Position numbers and translations under genes: made by a program. DNA of 34,902 nucleotides from Actinomycetota bacterium (lineage in GTDB: Bacteria > Actinomycetota > Actinomycetes > Actinomycetales > Microbacteriaceae): contig JAUZFP010000035.1 of NCBI GenBank assembly GCA_030838475.1, positions 1-34,902 on the forward strand. Direction: 5' to 3'. The notes beneath the pieces are model-generated. The model saw nothing but the letters and a program-made list of their open reading frames with translations, had not been told where the DNA came from and did no database searches. Positions 6,279-16,371 of this stretch are shown in pieces (positions within the stretch are counted from its first letter, which is position 1; every line of letters begins with the position of its first letter).

Positions 6279-7589
6279 GTGAGTGCACGTCCGTTTCGAT
6301 TTGCCACGCCACTCGTTCTACTGGCCGCCGCCGTGTTGGTGCTGTCGGGATGCAGTAGCCAGGTTGCGGAGCGCGCCAACCCAACGCCGCCCCACGTCGT
6401 GACCGTCGAGGGCCCGATCACCGATCACGATGCCGACCTGCTTTCCGCCTCCTGGAAGGCATGGGAGAAGGCGAACAACATCACGATCCTCTACACCGGC
6501 ACCCCCGACTTCGAGTCATCCATCGCGGTCGAGGCGCAGCAGAACAACGCCCCCGACCTCGCGATCTTCGCCCAGCCCGGCATCGTCGGGGACCTGGCCA
6601 AGCGCGGTTACCTCCAGCCGCTTCCGAGTTCGGTGATGTCGAATGTCACGAAGAACTTTCCTGCCGCCTGGTCCGGGTACACGACCACGGGCGGCAGCGA
6701 CTACGCGGCGCCGCTCCTCGCGAGCGTCAACGGGTGGGTGTTCTATTCGCCCAAGCAATTCGCGGCGCTGGGAGTGAGCGTGCCCACGACGTGGAAGGAG
6801 CTTCTCGCGCTGACCGAGGAGATCAAGAACACAACCGGCAGCGCACCGTGGTGTGAGGGCTTCAGCGATGGTGCAGAGAGTGGAGCCGACGGCGAGAGCT
6901 GGGTGGATGACCTCGTCCTTCGCTCCGCCGGGGCGACGGTCTACGACCAGTGGGTGAACCACGAGATCTCGTTTGCCGATCCGCGGATCGAAGCGGCGTT
7001 CAATGACGTCGCGACGGTGCTGCTCGATCCGACCCTTGTGAATGCGGGTGTGGGCGGGGTGGCGAGCATCAACACGGCGACCACACCGCGCGTCGCGTCT
7101 GCCCTCGAGAGCGGCCAGTGTGCACTCACGCATCAGCCATCATCGTTCGTCAACCAGCTCACGAACGCGAAGGGCACGCAGGCAAAGATTGCGCCCGACG
7201 GCGACTACTGGGCATTTCCCCTCCCGCCGGTGACCGCGGGTACGACGCCGGTGACCGGTGGCGGATACTTCGTCTCCGCCTTCTCGGCGAGCGCCGACAC
7301 GGTCAAGGTGCAGCAGTACCTGTCGAGCAGCGCGTGGGCCACATCGCGGGTCAAGCTCGGCGGCGCGATCAGCCCGGACCTCGCGCTGCCGGCGTCGCTG
7401 GGTTCGACGCCGCTCGAACAGGAATCGACAAAGTTGCTCCAGAGCAAGAGCACGATCTTCCGATTCGACGCAGCCGCACTCATGCCGGCGGTCGTCGGCT
7501 CAGGAACCTATCTCTCCGGCATGGTCGACTGGGTCAACGGAACGCCAACCAAGACGGTGTTGAAGACCATCACCCTGTCCTGGCACTAG
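6279..7589 (+). CDS. Extracellular solute-binding lipoprotein, carbohydrate type, orphan
   Basis: 436-residue substrate-binding protein. The signal peptide ends in the lipobox LSGC with Cys25 as the lipid-anchored residue, so the mature protein is tethered outside the membrane. The rest resembles family 1 (MalE/UgpB-type) sugar-binding proteins, with conserved stretches such as NNAPDLAIFAQPG, WKELLALTEEI and GGGYFVSAFS. The GTG at 6279 has GGGGAG 7 nt upstream; an upstream TTG at 6210 would place 23 residues before the signal peptide and is rejected. No inner-membrane permease is nearby, and the preceding ABC gene is exporter-type, so this is an orphan receptor whose permeases must lie elsewhere. 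It converges with the thiolase gene. Confidence 0.85.
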   Translation: MSARPFRFATPLVLLAAAVLVLSGCSSQVAERANPTPPHVVTVEGPITDHDADLLSASWKAWEKANNITILYTGTPDFESSIAVEAQQNNAPDLAIFAQPGIVGDLAKRGYLQPLPSSVMSNVTKNFPAAWSGYTTTGGSDYAAPLLASVNGWVFYSPKQFAALGVSVPTTWKELLALTEEIKNTTGSAPWCEGFSDGAESGADGESWVDDLVLRSAGATVYDQWVNHEISFADPRIEAAFNDVATVLLDPTLVNAGVGGVASINTATTPRVASALESGQCALTHQPSSFVNQLTNAKGTQAKIAPDGDYWAFPLPPVTAGTTPVTGGGYFVSAFSASADTVKVQQYLSSSAWATSRVKLGGAISPDLALPASLGSTPLEQESTKLLQSKSTIFRFDAAALMPAVVGSGTYLSGMVDWVNGTPTKTVLKTITLSWH

Positions 7590-7606
7590 CCCCGGACCAC
7601 GGGTGA

Positions 7607-8761
7607 TTACATCCGTTCGATCAGCGTCGCGTTCGACATTCCGCCGCCCTCGCACATGACCTGGAGTCCGATCCGGCCACCGGTCTGTTCGAGCGTATTG
7701 ACCATCGCGCCGAGGAGTCGGGTGCCGCTCGAACCGAGTGCGTGGCCGAGCGCGATGGCACCGCCACGCGGATTAACCTTCTCCGGGTCGGCGCCGACGT
7801 CGTGCTGCCAGGCGAGGACGACGGGGGCGAAGGCCTCGTTCACCTCGAAGGTGTCGATGTCCTCGATGCCGAGTCCTGCGCGCGAGAGGATGCGCCGGGT
7901 CGCCGGGATCACGCCGGTCAGCATCTCGATCGGGTCGGAGCCAACGACCGCAAAGTTGGTGAACCGCGCGCGCGGGGTGAGTCCGAGTTCCGCGGCCTTG
8001 TGCTCGCTCATGATGAGGACCGCGGATGCGCCATCGGTGAGCGGGGACGAGTTTCCCGGCGTAATTCGCCAGTCGATCTCGGGGAACCGCTTGCCCAGCT
8101 CCTCGTCGTAGAACGCTGGCTTCAGCGCGCCGAGTCCCTCGACGGTGGTGGATGGGCGGAGCGTCTCGTCAACCGCGAAGTCGCCGATGGGGAGAATCTC
8201 GCGTGAGAAATCGGACGCGGCAGCGAGCCGGTGCGAGCGCGCGGAATACTCGTCCAGAGTTTCTCGCGAGAGGTTCCAGCGGCTCGCGATCAGCTCGGCC
8301 GAGATGCCCTGGCCGACGAGCCCATCGGGGAAGCGATCGTGGACGAACGTTCCCCACGGGTCCTGGCCGAGCGTCGCGTAGTTGATCGGGTACTTGCTCA
8401 TTTGCTCGACACCGCAGGCGATGACGATGTCGTAGCTGCCCGCGATGATCCCCTGTGCGGCGAAGGTCGCAGCCTGTTGGCTCGACCCGCACTGCCGATC
8501 GACGGTGGTGCCGGGGACCGTCACCGGGAATCCCGCCGCCAGGGCCGCGTTTCGTGCGATGTTGACGGACTGCTCGCCGACCTGGGCGAGGCATCCCGCG
8601 ATCACGTCATCGATGAGGGCCGGGTCGAGATTGTTGCGGGCCACCAGCTCCTTCAGAACGGTGGCCAGCAGGTCGACCGGATGGAAGTGGGCGAGCGCTC
8701 CACCGGCCTTTCCGCGTCCGGATGCGGTGCGGAGGGTGTCAACAATAACTGCCGTGGTCAT
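7607..8761 (-). CDS. Thiolase (acetyl-CoA C-acetyltransferase family)
   Basis: 384-residue thiolase. Nucleophilic Cys91 sits in VDRQCGSSQQA, followed by the NEAFA motif, His340 in GGAIALGHALGSSG and Cys370 in CEGGGMSNA, a complete catalytic set. It either condenses two acetyl-CoA (biosynthetic) or cleaves 3-ketoacyl-CoA (beta-oxidation); no hydratase or dehydrogenase partner is nearby to decide. The ATG at 8761 is used; a TTG at 8779 would overlap hrpA. It lies 10 bp downstream of hrpA on the same strand and has its own candidate -10 (TAGACT, 8769-8774) over the hrpA stop codon. Confidence 0.9.
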   Translation of the reverse strand: MTTAVIVDTLRTASGRGKAGGALAHFHPVDLLATVLKELVARNNLDPALIDDVIAGCLAQVGEQSVNIARNAALAAGFPVTVPGTTVDRQCGSSQQAATFAAQGIIAGSYDIVIACGVEQMSKYPINYATLGQDPWGTFVHDRFPDGLVGQGISAELIASRWNLSRETLDEYSARSHRLAAASDFSREILPIGDFAVDETLRPSTTVEGLGALKPAFYDEELGKRFPEIDWRITPGNSSPLTDGASAVLIMSEHKAAELGLTPRARFTNFAVVGSDPIEMLTGVIPATRRILSRAGLGIEDIDTFEVNEAFAPVVLAWQHDVGADPEKVNPRGGAIALGHALGSSGTRLLGAMVNTLEQTGGRIGLQVMCEGGGMSNATLIERM

Positions 8762-8774
8762 GCCATCGAGTCTA
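8762..8774 (-). promoter_or_regulatory. Candidate leaderless -10 of the thiolase gene
   Basis: On the minus strand TAGACT (8769-8774) is followed by 7 nt and the ATG at 8761. It fits the actinobacterial TANNNT -10 and includes the hrpA stop codon TAG. There is no good Shine-Dalgarno, which fits leaderless initiation, but read-through from hrpA is also possible. Confidence 0.45.
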
Positions 8775-11700
8775 TGCAAGCGCCTTGACGATGCGCTGGG
8801 GTGAGATGGTCTCCGCTGTGCCCAACTGTTGCGCGAACAGGCTCACCCGGAGCTCCTCGAGCATCCAGCGAACCCGAACGAGCTTCTCCGGGGTGTGCGC
8901 GGCGAGCGGGATCCGTCCCCCGGCGGCTTCGTAGCGGGAGGTCGCATCCTGAACCTGCTGTTGCCACGCGCGGTCCCGAGCGAGCTCGGTTGGCAGCTTC
9001 TCGATCCGGCCGGTGATCCCTTTCAGGTAGCGCGGCACGTGCCGAAGTTGGGCGACCCCGGTGCTCGAAATGAAGCCGGGAAAGACGAGTCCGGCGAGCT
9101 GTTCGCGCGCATCGGCCAGGGAGGCCACGAGCGACATGCTGGTCGCGCCACGAAGCGCGCGGTCGGCGTCGCGCGCGGCGCCCAGAATTGCGCTTACCGT
9201 CGCGACCGTCCCGATGAGGCTTTCGACCAGGCCGGCCGAGACCTCGAGCCGGGTCGCCTCGAACTCGGCCTTTGTCCAGAGGATGCCATCCGGGCGTCGA
9301 AGCCGCACACCCGCGTCGACCGCGGCGACCAGGCAGTCATCGAACAGTGCGTTGACGTTCTGGTACGGACTGGTCGCGAGCAGCAGTTTCTCGGTCTGGG
9401 TCAGATGCTCGCGCACGTAGCTGAGCGGGGACGGGATCGCGAGCAGGAGCAGCCGACGCACGCCCGACGGAGTCTCGCGGGCCTGGTCCTCGGGCGTGCT
9501 CATCAGCGTGATCGACACCGAGGTGCCCGTGTCGACGAGCGCCGGATAGGCGCGGATGACCGTGCCGCCCTGACGTGTGTCGATCAGCTTGGGAAGCTCA
9601 TCGAAGTCCCACGTCGTGATCCCCGCGCGTTCGATGGCGTGCGGGGTGGATGCGCTGACCCGCGCGACAGCCTCACGGCCTCGAGTCTTGAGTTTCTCTT
9701 GGAGGCTTACGAGGTCCTTCGAACGCGCGACCTCGACGCCCTTCTCGTTAATGACCGCAAACGTCATCCGGAGATGCGGCGAGAGGCGCTCGGTCTCGAA
9801 GTCCTGTGGCTCGACCGGCGTGTAGGTCAGGCGCTGGATGCCGGAGGCCAGGAATTCCGTGAGGCTCACCCCATCCGGTGCCTCGAGTTCCTCGGCGAGC
9901 GCGACGGGTTCGGGCATCTCGGCGATGAGTCGGCGAGCCCAGTCCGCGGCGGGCACGACGTTGCGCCGGATCGCTTTCGGCAGCGTCTTCAGCAGAGCGG
10001 TCACGAGTTCCTCGCGCAGCCCGGGGACGAGCCAGTCGAAACCGGCGGGCGTCAGCGAGGCGAGCAGCGCGAGCGGCACGTTGACGGTCACACCGTCGTC
10101 CTCGGCACCGGGCTCGAACCGGTAGCCCAGCGGGAGCGTCTGGTCACCCTGACGCCAGCTCGCGGGGAACGCATCCTCGTCGATCGCCGTCTCGCCCGCG
10201 AGCGTCTCGCGCGTCATGGTCAGGAGGTCGGGACGCGTCTTGTGCTCGGCGCGCCACCACGTCTCGAAGCCACGAGTCGTCGCGACGTCGGCCGGAATTC
10301 GGGAGTTGTAGAAGTCGAAGATCGCCTCGTCGTCGTACAGGATGTCGCGCCGTCGCGTGCGCTCCTCGAGCCCGGCCAGCTCGGCGCGCAGCGCACGATT
10401 GTCCCGGTCGAACTCCGACAGACGCTTGTCGATTCGCTCGATATCCCATTCGCCGTCGACGAGCGCGGATCGAATGAACAGGTCGCGCGCCCAGGCTGCG
10501 TCGATCCGAGCGAACTGCACCCGACGGTTCACGATGATCGGGACGCCGTAGAGCGTGACCCGCTCGATAGCGACCGCCGAGCCCTGCTTCTTCTCCCAGT
10601 GCGGTTCGCCGTAGGTGCGCTTCACGAGGTCGCCGGCGATGGGCTCCGCCCACGCCGGATCGATGGCGGCGTTCATTCTCGCGAACAGGCGGCTGGTCTC
10701 GACGAGTTCCGCGCTCATCACTGCGGCCGGCTGCTTCTTGAACAGCGCGGATCCGGGGAACAGGACGAATCGCACCTGGCGCGCACCCTGGTAGTCGCGC
10801 TTGGCTGCATCCCTGAGTCCGAGCTGACTGAGCAATCCGGCGAGCAGCGACTTGTGGATGCCGTCCGGATTCGTCGCCGGATCGCCCACGATCAGGTGTA
10901 CCTGTTTTGCGGCTCGGGACAGCTGCCGATACAGGTCCGCCCACTCCCGGATGCGGAGAAAGTTGAGGTACTCCGACTTGCACAACCGGCGGAACTGGTT
11001 GCCGCTGAGCTCCTTCTCCTTCTCCTTGAGGTAGTTCCAGAGATTCAGGAGGGTCAGGAAGTCGCTCGTCGGATCGACGAATCGGGCGTGCAGCTGGTCG
11101 GCGTGGGCGCGCTTCTCGAGCGGTCGCTCGCGCGGATCCTGGATCGTCAGCCCCGCCGTGATGGCGAGCACCTCGCGGGTGACGCCGTGCTTCTTCGACT
11201 CGACGATCATCCGCGCGAGGCGCGGGTCGACCGGGAGCTGGGTGAGCTGCTTGCCGACCGGAGTAATTCGCGACTCTCGGGTCGAGCTCGTCGAGACCTC
11301 CACCGCGCCCAGTTCGGCGAGGAGGTCGAGGCCATCCTTGATGCCGCGCGAATCGGGCGGCTGCAGGAACGGGAACGCCGCGATGTCGCCGAGGCCGAGG
11401 GAGATCATCTGCAGGATGACCGCGGCCAGGTTGGTGCGGAGAATCTCCGGCTCCGTGAATTCCGGGCGTTTCAGGAAGTCTTCCTCGGAGTATAGCCGGA
11501 TGGCGATGCCGTCGCTGGTTCGTCCGCTTCGCCCCGACCGCTGGTTCGCGGAGGCCTGGCTGATGGCCTCGATCGGCAGTCGCTGGATCTTCGCCCGCGT
11601 CGAATAGCGGCTGATGCGCGCCGTCCCCGCGTCGATCACATACTTGATGCCGGGAACCGTCAGGCTGGTCTCCGCGACGTTGGTGGCGAGGATGACGCGG

Positions 11701-12566
11701 CGCTTCGTTCCCGCCGTGGTCGAGGACTGGAAGACGCGGTGCTGGTCGGCGGAACTCAGCCGGCCGTAGAGCGGAAGGATCTCGGTGTTCGGCAGACCGC
11801 GGCCACGAATCGCGTCCTCGGCATCCCGAATCTCGGACTCGCCAGACAGGAACACGAGCACGTCGCCGCTCGACTCCCGCGCGAGTTCGTCGAGTGCGGC
11901 GTTGATCCCCTCGAGGTAGTCACGATCTTGCGGGGCCGGGCCATCGACATCCTCGTCGTCTGGTTCCTCGGCGACCAGAGGTCGATACCGAATCTCGACG
12001 GGATACGTTCGCCCGCTCACCTCGATGATGGGCGCGCCGTCGAAGTGCCGGGAGAAACTCTCCGGGTCGATGGTGGCGCTCGTGATGATGAGCTTCAGAT
12101 CCGGGCGCTGCGGCAGCAGCTGCTTGAGGTAGCCGAGCAGGAAGTCGATGGTGAGGCTTCGCTCGTGCGCCTCATCCAGGATGATCGTGTCGTACTTTTT
12201 CAACATCCGGTCGCGATGGATCTCGTTGAGCAGGATGCCGTCGGTCATCAGCTTGATCCGGGTGTCGGTGCCCACCCGGTCGGTGAACCGAACCTGGTAC
12301 CCGACGAGGCCACCCAGTTCGACGCCGAGTTCCTCGGCGATGCGCTCGGCGATGGTGCGTGCCGCGATGCGTCGCGGCTGCGTGTGGCCGATGCTCTCGC
12401 GGCCGAGCTCGAGGCAAATTTTCGGGAGCTGGGTTGTTTTGCCCGACCCGGTTGCCCCGGCCACGATCACGACCTGGTTCTCCGCGATGGCGCGCGCGAT
12501 GTCCTCCCGGCGCTGGCTTACCGGCAGCTCGGGCGGGAACGTGATGGCGGGGATAGCGAGCGACAT
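8772..12566 (-). CDS. hrpA: ATP-dependent RNA helicase HrpA (DEAH box)
   Basis: 1264 residues, close to the usual length of about 1300. Helicase motifs in order: Walker A GATGSGKT (37-44), DEAH (131-134), SAT (LIITSATID), and motif VI QRSGRSGR. A winged-helix/ratchet region and an OB-fold region follow, then a long C-terminal DUF3418-type domain typical of bacterial HrpA. The family unwinds RNA and has been linked to mRNA processing and ribosome rescue. The ATG at 12566 has GGAAGG about 6 nt upstream; the frame stays open for another 350 bases, but that extension has no family resemblance. Transcribed away from the PLD lipoprotein gene and followed closely by the thiolase. Confidence 0.95.
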   Translation of the reverse strand: MSLAIPAITFPPELPVSQRREDIARAIAENQVVIVAGATGSGKTTQLPKICLELGRESIGHTQPRRIAARTIAERIAEELGVELGGLVGYQVRFTDRVGTDTRIKLMTDGILLNEIHRDRMLKKYDTIILDEAHERSLTIDFLLGYLKQLLPQRPDLKLIITSATIDPESFSRHFDGAPIIEVSGRTYPVEIRYRPLVAEEPDDEDVDGPAPQDRDYLEGINAALDELARESSGDVLVFLSGESEIRDAEDAIRGRGLPNTEILPLYGRLSSADQHRVFQSSTTAGTKRRVILATNVAETSLTVPGIKYVIDAGTARISRYSTRAKIQRLPIEAISQASANQRSGRSGRTSDGIAIRLYSEEDFLKRPEFTEPEILRTNLAAVILQMISLGLGDIAAFPFLQPPDSRGIKDGLDLLAELGAVEVSTSSTRESRITPVGKQLTQLPVDPRLARMIVESKKHGVTREVLAITAGLTIQDPRERPLEKRAHADQLHARFVDPTSDFLTLLNLWNYLKEKEKELSGNQFRRLCKSEYLNFLRIREWADLYRQLSRAAKQVHLIVGDPATNPDGIHKSLLAGLLSQLGLRDAAKRDYQGARQVRFVLFPGSALFKKQPAAVMSAELVETSRLFARMNAAIDPAWAEPIAGDLVKRTYGEPHWEKKQGSAVAIERVTLYGVPIIVNRRVQFARIDAAWARDLFIRSALVDGEWDIERIDKRLSEFDRDNRALRAELAGLEERTRRRDILYDDEAIFDFYNSRIPADVATTRGFETWWRAEHKTRPDLLTMTRETLAGETAIDEDAFPASWRQGDQTLPLGYRFEPGAEDDGVTVNVPLALLASLTPAGFDWLVPGLREELVTALLKTLPKAIRRNVVPAADWARRLIAEMPEPVALAEELEAPDGVSLTEFLASGIQRLTYTPVEPQDFETERLSPHLRMTFAVINEKGVEVARSKDLVSLQEKLKTRGREAVARVSASTPHAIERAGITTWDFDELPKLIDTRQGGTVIRAYPALVDTGTSVSITLMSTPEDQARETPSGVRRLLLLAIPSPLSYVREHLTQTEKLLLATSPYQNVNALFDDCLVAAVDAGVRLRRPDGILWTKAEFEATRLEVSAGLVESLIGTVATVSAILGAARDADRALRGATSMSLVASLADAREQLAGLVFPGFISSTGVAQLRHVPRYLKGITGRIEKLPTELARDRAWQQQVQDATSRYEAAGGRIPLAAHTPEKLVRVRWMLEELRVSLFAQQLGTAETISPQRIVKALA

Positions 12567-12671
12567 GAGCCTTCCATCGTATTGCGCCCGTCCCTCACAC
12601 CCGCGAGCCTGCCTCGTTGGCCACGACCGGGTACACCGCGATTGCGCCGGACCCCCGCTCGGTTCAAGCTG

Positions 12672-13694
12672 ATGCAAATGACGAACCGACGGAACAGGGG
12701 GCGAACGCTCAGCATCGCGCTCGCGGTGGTCGCCGCATTTGCCCTCGCCGGCTGCGCCGTCACGCCGAGCACGCCATCCGAGTTCTCGCTCGTTCAGTAT
12801 CCGGCGGCCGGCTTCGCCGGGATCTACGCACAGACCACCCATGCGACGAAGTCGATCGACATGGAGATCTACGAGCTGATGGACCCGCTCGAGGAGCAGG
12901 CGCTCATCGCGGCACACAAACGGGGCGTCACGGTGCGGGTACTGCTGGATGCCGCCTATGAATCGCGAGTGCGAAACGAACCGACGGCGGCGCTGCTTCG
13001 CGCGGGAGGTGTCCAGGTGCGGTTTGGTCCGTCATCCACCATCTTCCACATCAAGACGACGACGTTCGACGGGACGACCTCCGACATCTCGACCGCCAAC
13101 CTCACCCCGCAGTACTACTCGACGACCCGCGATGCAGCGATCGTCGACAGCTATCCGGTGCACGTCGAGGCGATAGAGAAGACGTTCGAGAACGACTGGA
13201 ACGGGAACGATCCGGCGACGGACGAGGCCAACGCGCCGGGACTCGTCTGGTCGCCGAACGCGGAGCAGGCGATGATCGACCAGATCTCGTCCGCGAAGGT
13301 GAGCGTCCAGTTCACGAGTGAGGAGCTGTCGGACCCGTACATCTACCGCGCCCTCGCAACGGATGCGGAGCGCGGCGTGCACTGCGAGGTCGTGATGATG
13401 GATGACCCGGACTGGGCTAAGGCGTTCGGGCAGGTGACGGCCGCCGGGTGCGTCGTGCATGTTCTCCCCGACACGGCCACCGGCCTGTACATCCACGAGA
13501 AGCTCGTGCTCGTGGATTCGGGTACGACAAACGCCTCGGTGTTGCTCGGCTCGCAGAACGCCTCATACTCCTCGCTGGCCTTCAATCGGGAGTTGAGCAT
13601 CGTGCTGACCACGGCGCAGGCGCCCTCCGTCGTTGCCGAAATCACGCGAACGTTCGAGAGCGACTTTGCCGCGGCAAAGAGCTGGCCACGGTGA
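12672..13694 (+). CDS. Phospholipase D-family lipoprotein (two HKD motifs)
   Basis: 340 residues. A basic N terminus and hydrophobic helix end in the lipobox LAGC (Cys28), so the protein is anchored outside the membrane. Two complete HxKxxxxD motifs are present: His126/Lys128/Asp133 (HIKTTTFD) and His275/Lys277/Asp282 (HEKLVLVD), each in its own half, as in PLD, cardiolipin synthase and Nuc-type enzymes. The enzyme should hydrolyse or transfer phosphodiester groups through a phospho-histidine intermediate. An extracellular position argues against cardiolipin synthesis and favours a secreted phospholipase or nuclease. The ATG at 12672 has only a weak upstream site, and an ATG two codons later at 12678 is equally possible. 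It diverges from hrpA across 105 bp. Confidence 0.85.
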   Translation: MQMTNRRNRGRTLSIALAVVAAFALAGCAVTPSTPSEFSLVQYPAAGFAGIYAQTTHATKSIDMEIYELMDPLEEQALIAAHKRGVTVRVLLDAAYESRVRNEPTAALLRAGGVQVRFGPSSTIFHIKTTTFDGTTSDISTANLTPQYYSTTRDAAIVDSYPVHVEAIEKTFENDWNGNDPATDEANAPGLVWSPNAEQAMIDQISSAKVSVQFTSEELSDPYIYRALATDAERGVHCEVVMMDDPDWAKAFGQVTAAGCVVHVLPDTATGLYIHEKLVLVDSGTTNASVLLGSQNASYSSLAFNRELSIVLTTAQAPSVVAEITRTFESDFAAAKSWPR

Positions 13695-13708
13695 GTTTCG
13701 CAAATCTA

Positions 13709-13742
13709 TTGACAGTGCAAACTACTTTGCAGTACAAAGTAG
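13709..13742 (+). promoter_or_regulatory. Promoter with palindromic operator before the membrane protein/regulator pair
   Basis: A perfect -35 TTGACA (13709-13714) precedes a -10-like TACAAA (13733-13738) at 18 bp. A perfect inverted repeat CTACTTTG (13722-13729) / CAAAGTAG (13735-13742) with a 5-bp spacer covers the spacer and the -10. A dimeric winged-helix repressor bound here would block transcription. The winged-helix protein encoded second in the transcript is the obvious candidate. Confidence 0.7.
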
Positions 13743-13784
13743 ATAGCGAAAGGTGCCCAGGGCGGGCGCTCGGGAAGGCGCTCC

Positions 13785-14433
13785 ATGTCACAGGCATCAG
13801 CAGAGGGGGAGACGCCGCTCTCTCCGGCGGCCGCGCTCGCCGTACTCAACAACCAGCAGCGAATCGTCTCCGGTCGACTCGGCAGCAACGTCTGGATCAT
13901 CACCGGCGCATGGGGGGTCGCCTGGCTGCTTGGGTTTCTCGTCATCTGGGTGATGGATTCCCACTTCAGCGGCTTCGCACTGCCGACGTGGCTCGGCTGG
14001 ACGATCTTTGGCGCGCTATTCGCGGCGGCCATTGTCGTGTCCGCCGTGCTCGGAATCCGCAGCGGCAGGGGCATCCGGAGCAACTCCGCGAACTCGTTCA
14101 CGGGCACCGTGTACGGGGTGACCTGGGCGGTAGCCATGCTGTCAATCAGCGTGTTCGGAGCCGGCCTGCTCAGTCACGGGATGACCACGGGGCTCGCGGA
14201 CCTGTTCTATCCGTCCGCATACACGCTGCTGGTCGGCATCCTGTACCTGGCGGCGGCCGCGATCTGGCGCATCGTGCAAATGATTGTCGCCGGGGCATTT
14301 CTGGTGCTGCTGGCCGTCGTCGCACCCTTCCTCGGGCACCCGACGAACTATCTGGTATTCGGAATAGCCGGCGGCGCAATGTTCCTGACACTCGCGATCG
14401 TCGGTGCGGTTCGCCTTCGCTCGGCGGTTGCTC

Positions 14434-14441
<8 letters not shown>
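13785..14441 (+). CDS. Six-helix integral membrane protein of unknown function
   Basis: 218 residues. A 30-residue polar N terminus (about residues 1-30, including LNNQQR) is followed by six hydrophobic segments at about residues 35-60, 66-92, 107-130, 140-160, 162-182 and 188-210, ending in a basic tail. I recognise no catalytic motif and cannot name a function. The ATG has GGAAGG (13773-13778) 6 nt upstream. The stop overlaps the start of the winged-helix regulator by 8 nt, so the two are translationally coupled. Such membrane protein/winged-helix pairs are often autoregulated. Confidence 0.8.
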
Positions 14442-15610
<1,169 letters not shown>

Positions 15611-15613
<3 letters not shown>

Positions 15614-15646
15614 CCCGCGTGAGGAGCATCGCTCCGAACCGGGCTA
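15611..15646 (+). terminator. Nested hairpin at the end of the aldo/keto reductase
   Basis: TAGCCCG (15611-15617, including the stop codon) pairs with CGGGCTA (15640-15646). Inside it GGAGC (15623-15627) pairs with GCTCC (15631-15635) around a 3-nt loop. There is no U tract. Confidence 0.45.
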
Positions 15647-15653
15647 GATTGAG

Positions 15654-15676
15654 CAAATCGCTGCCGCAGCGATTTG
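15654..15676. terminator. 10-bp hairpin between convergent genes
   Basis: CAAATCGCTG (15654-15663) and CAGCGATTTG (15667-15676) are perfect complements with a 3-nt loop. The hairpin lies between the stops of two convergent genes (15613 and 15706), so it may work in both directions. It lacks a real U tract, as is common in actinobacteria. Confidence 0.6.
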
Positions 15677-15705
15677 TCGAAATCTGATTCCTGCAATCGC
15701 CGACC

Positions 15706-16371
15706 CTAGTACGCGATAGATAGCCCGAGACCGTACGTGTCGGGCTCGGTGATAACTCGGAGCATGAGGTGGGCGGCGTCAGCGCGAGCGATGCGCTGGC
15801 CGCCGGGGACACTCTGCTCGATCGCCGTTCGATAGCGCCCGGTTAGGGGCCCGTCGGTGAGGAGGGGCACTCGAATCGCGGTCCAGTCCAGGCTGCTGCG
15901 GCGGAGCAGGTCCTCGGTGAGGGCGACGTCCGCGTAGTGCCTGCCGAGAAAGAGCCTGGCGATCGGGCTCAGGACCCACTGCACGAAGCGGCTCTGCCCC
16001 GGATCGCGTTTCGGCGGGTTGGGGCGGTCGGGCGACGGCACGGTCATGATCCCCGCGACACTCACGATGACGAGCCGCCGAGTGCCGGCCGCTTCCATCG
16101 CGGAGACGATGGCTCGCGTGCCCGTTGACGTGATCCCGTCCTCCGCCCGGCGGGTTGGCCCGAGAGCCGAGAGCACCGCGTCGGCGCCGGCGACGGCGGC
16201 CTTGAGCGCCTCGGGGTCCGGGTGCGCGAGGTCGACCCGAACGGCGGTCGCCGGTTGGTTGAGCTTGTCCGGATTGCGCACGACCACCGTGACGTCGTGA
16301 CCGTCCGCGAGGGCCTGCCGAAGAAGGTGCCGTCCGATCCCGCCGGTGGCCGCAAAGATTGTGAGCTTCAC
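15706..16371 (-). CDS. NAD(P)H-binding oxidoreductase (atypical SDR, PF13460-like)
   Basis: 221 residues. The Rossmann nucleotide-binding loop sits at the very N terminus (KLTIFAATGGIGRHLLRQAL). VVVRNPDKL and the 'LSALGP' and 'LVIVSVAG' segments follow as in NmrA/YwnB-like NAD(P)H-binding proteins. There is no classical Tyr-x-x-x-Lys site, so it may be a redox sensor or a flavin/quinone reductase rather than a standard dehydrogenase. The GTG start at 16371 overlaps the stop of the DoxX-like gene (GTGA), a translationally coupled pair. The frame is open further upstream, but only as the shadow of the DoxX gene. Confidence 0.85.
   Translation of the reverse strand: MKLTIFAATGGIGRHLLRQALADGHDVTVVVRNPDKLNQPATAVRVDLAHPDPEALKAAVAGADAVLSALGPTRRAEDGITSTGTRAIVSAMEAAGTRRLVIVSVAGIMTVPSPDRPNPPKRDPGQSRFVQWVLSPIARLFLGRHYADVALTEDLLRRSSLDWTAIRVPLLTDGPLTGRYRTAIEQSVPGGQRIARADAAHLMLRVITEPDTYGLGLSIAY

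Noticed and set aside
7590-7606. Terminator hairpin between the binding protein and the thiolase
   Set aside because: Only a 3-4 bp CCC/GGG match is present, too weak to call.
8829-11495. Long open frame antisense to hrpA
   Set aside because: It is a by-product of high GC and the codon bias of hrpA; it is rich in Arg/Asp/Glu/Gly, matches no family and has no start signal.
12567-12917. N-terminal extension of HrpA
   Set aside because: The frame stays open, but the sequence has no family resemblance and would run into the divergent PLD gene. ATG 12566 has a good Shine-Dalgarno.
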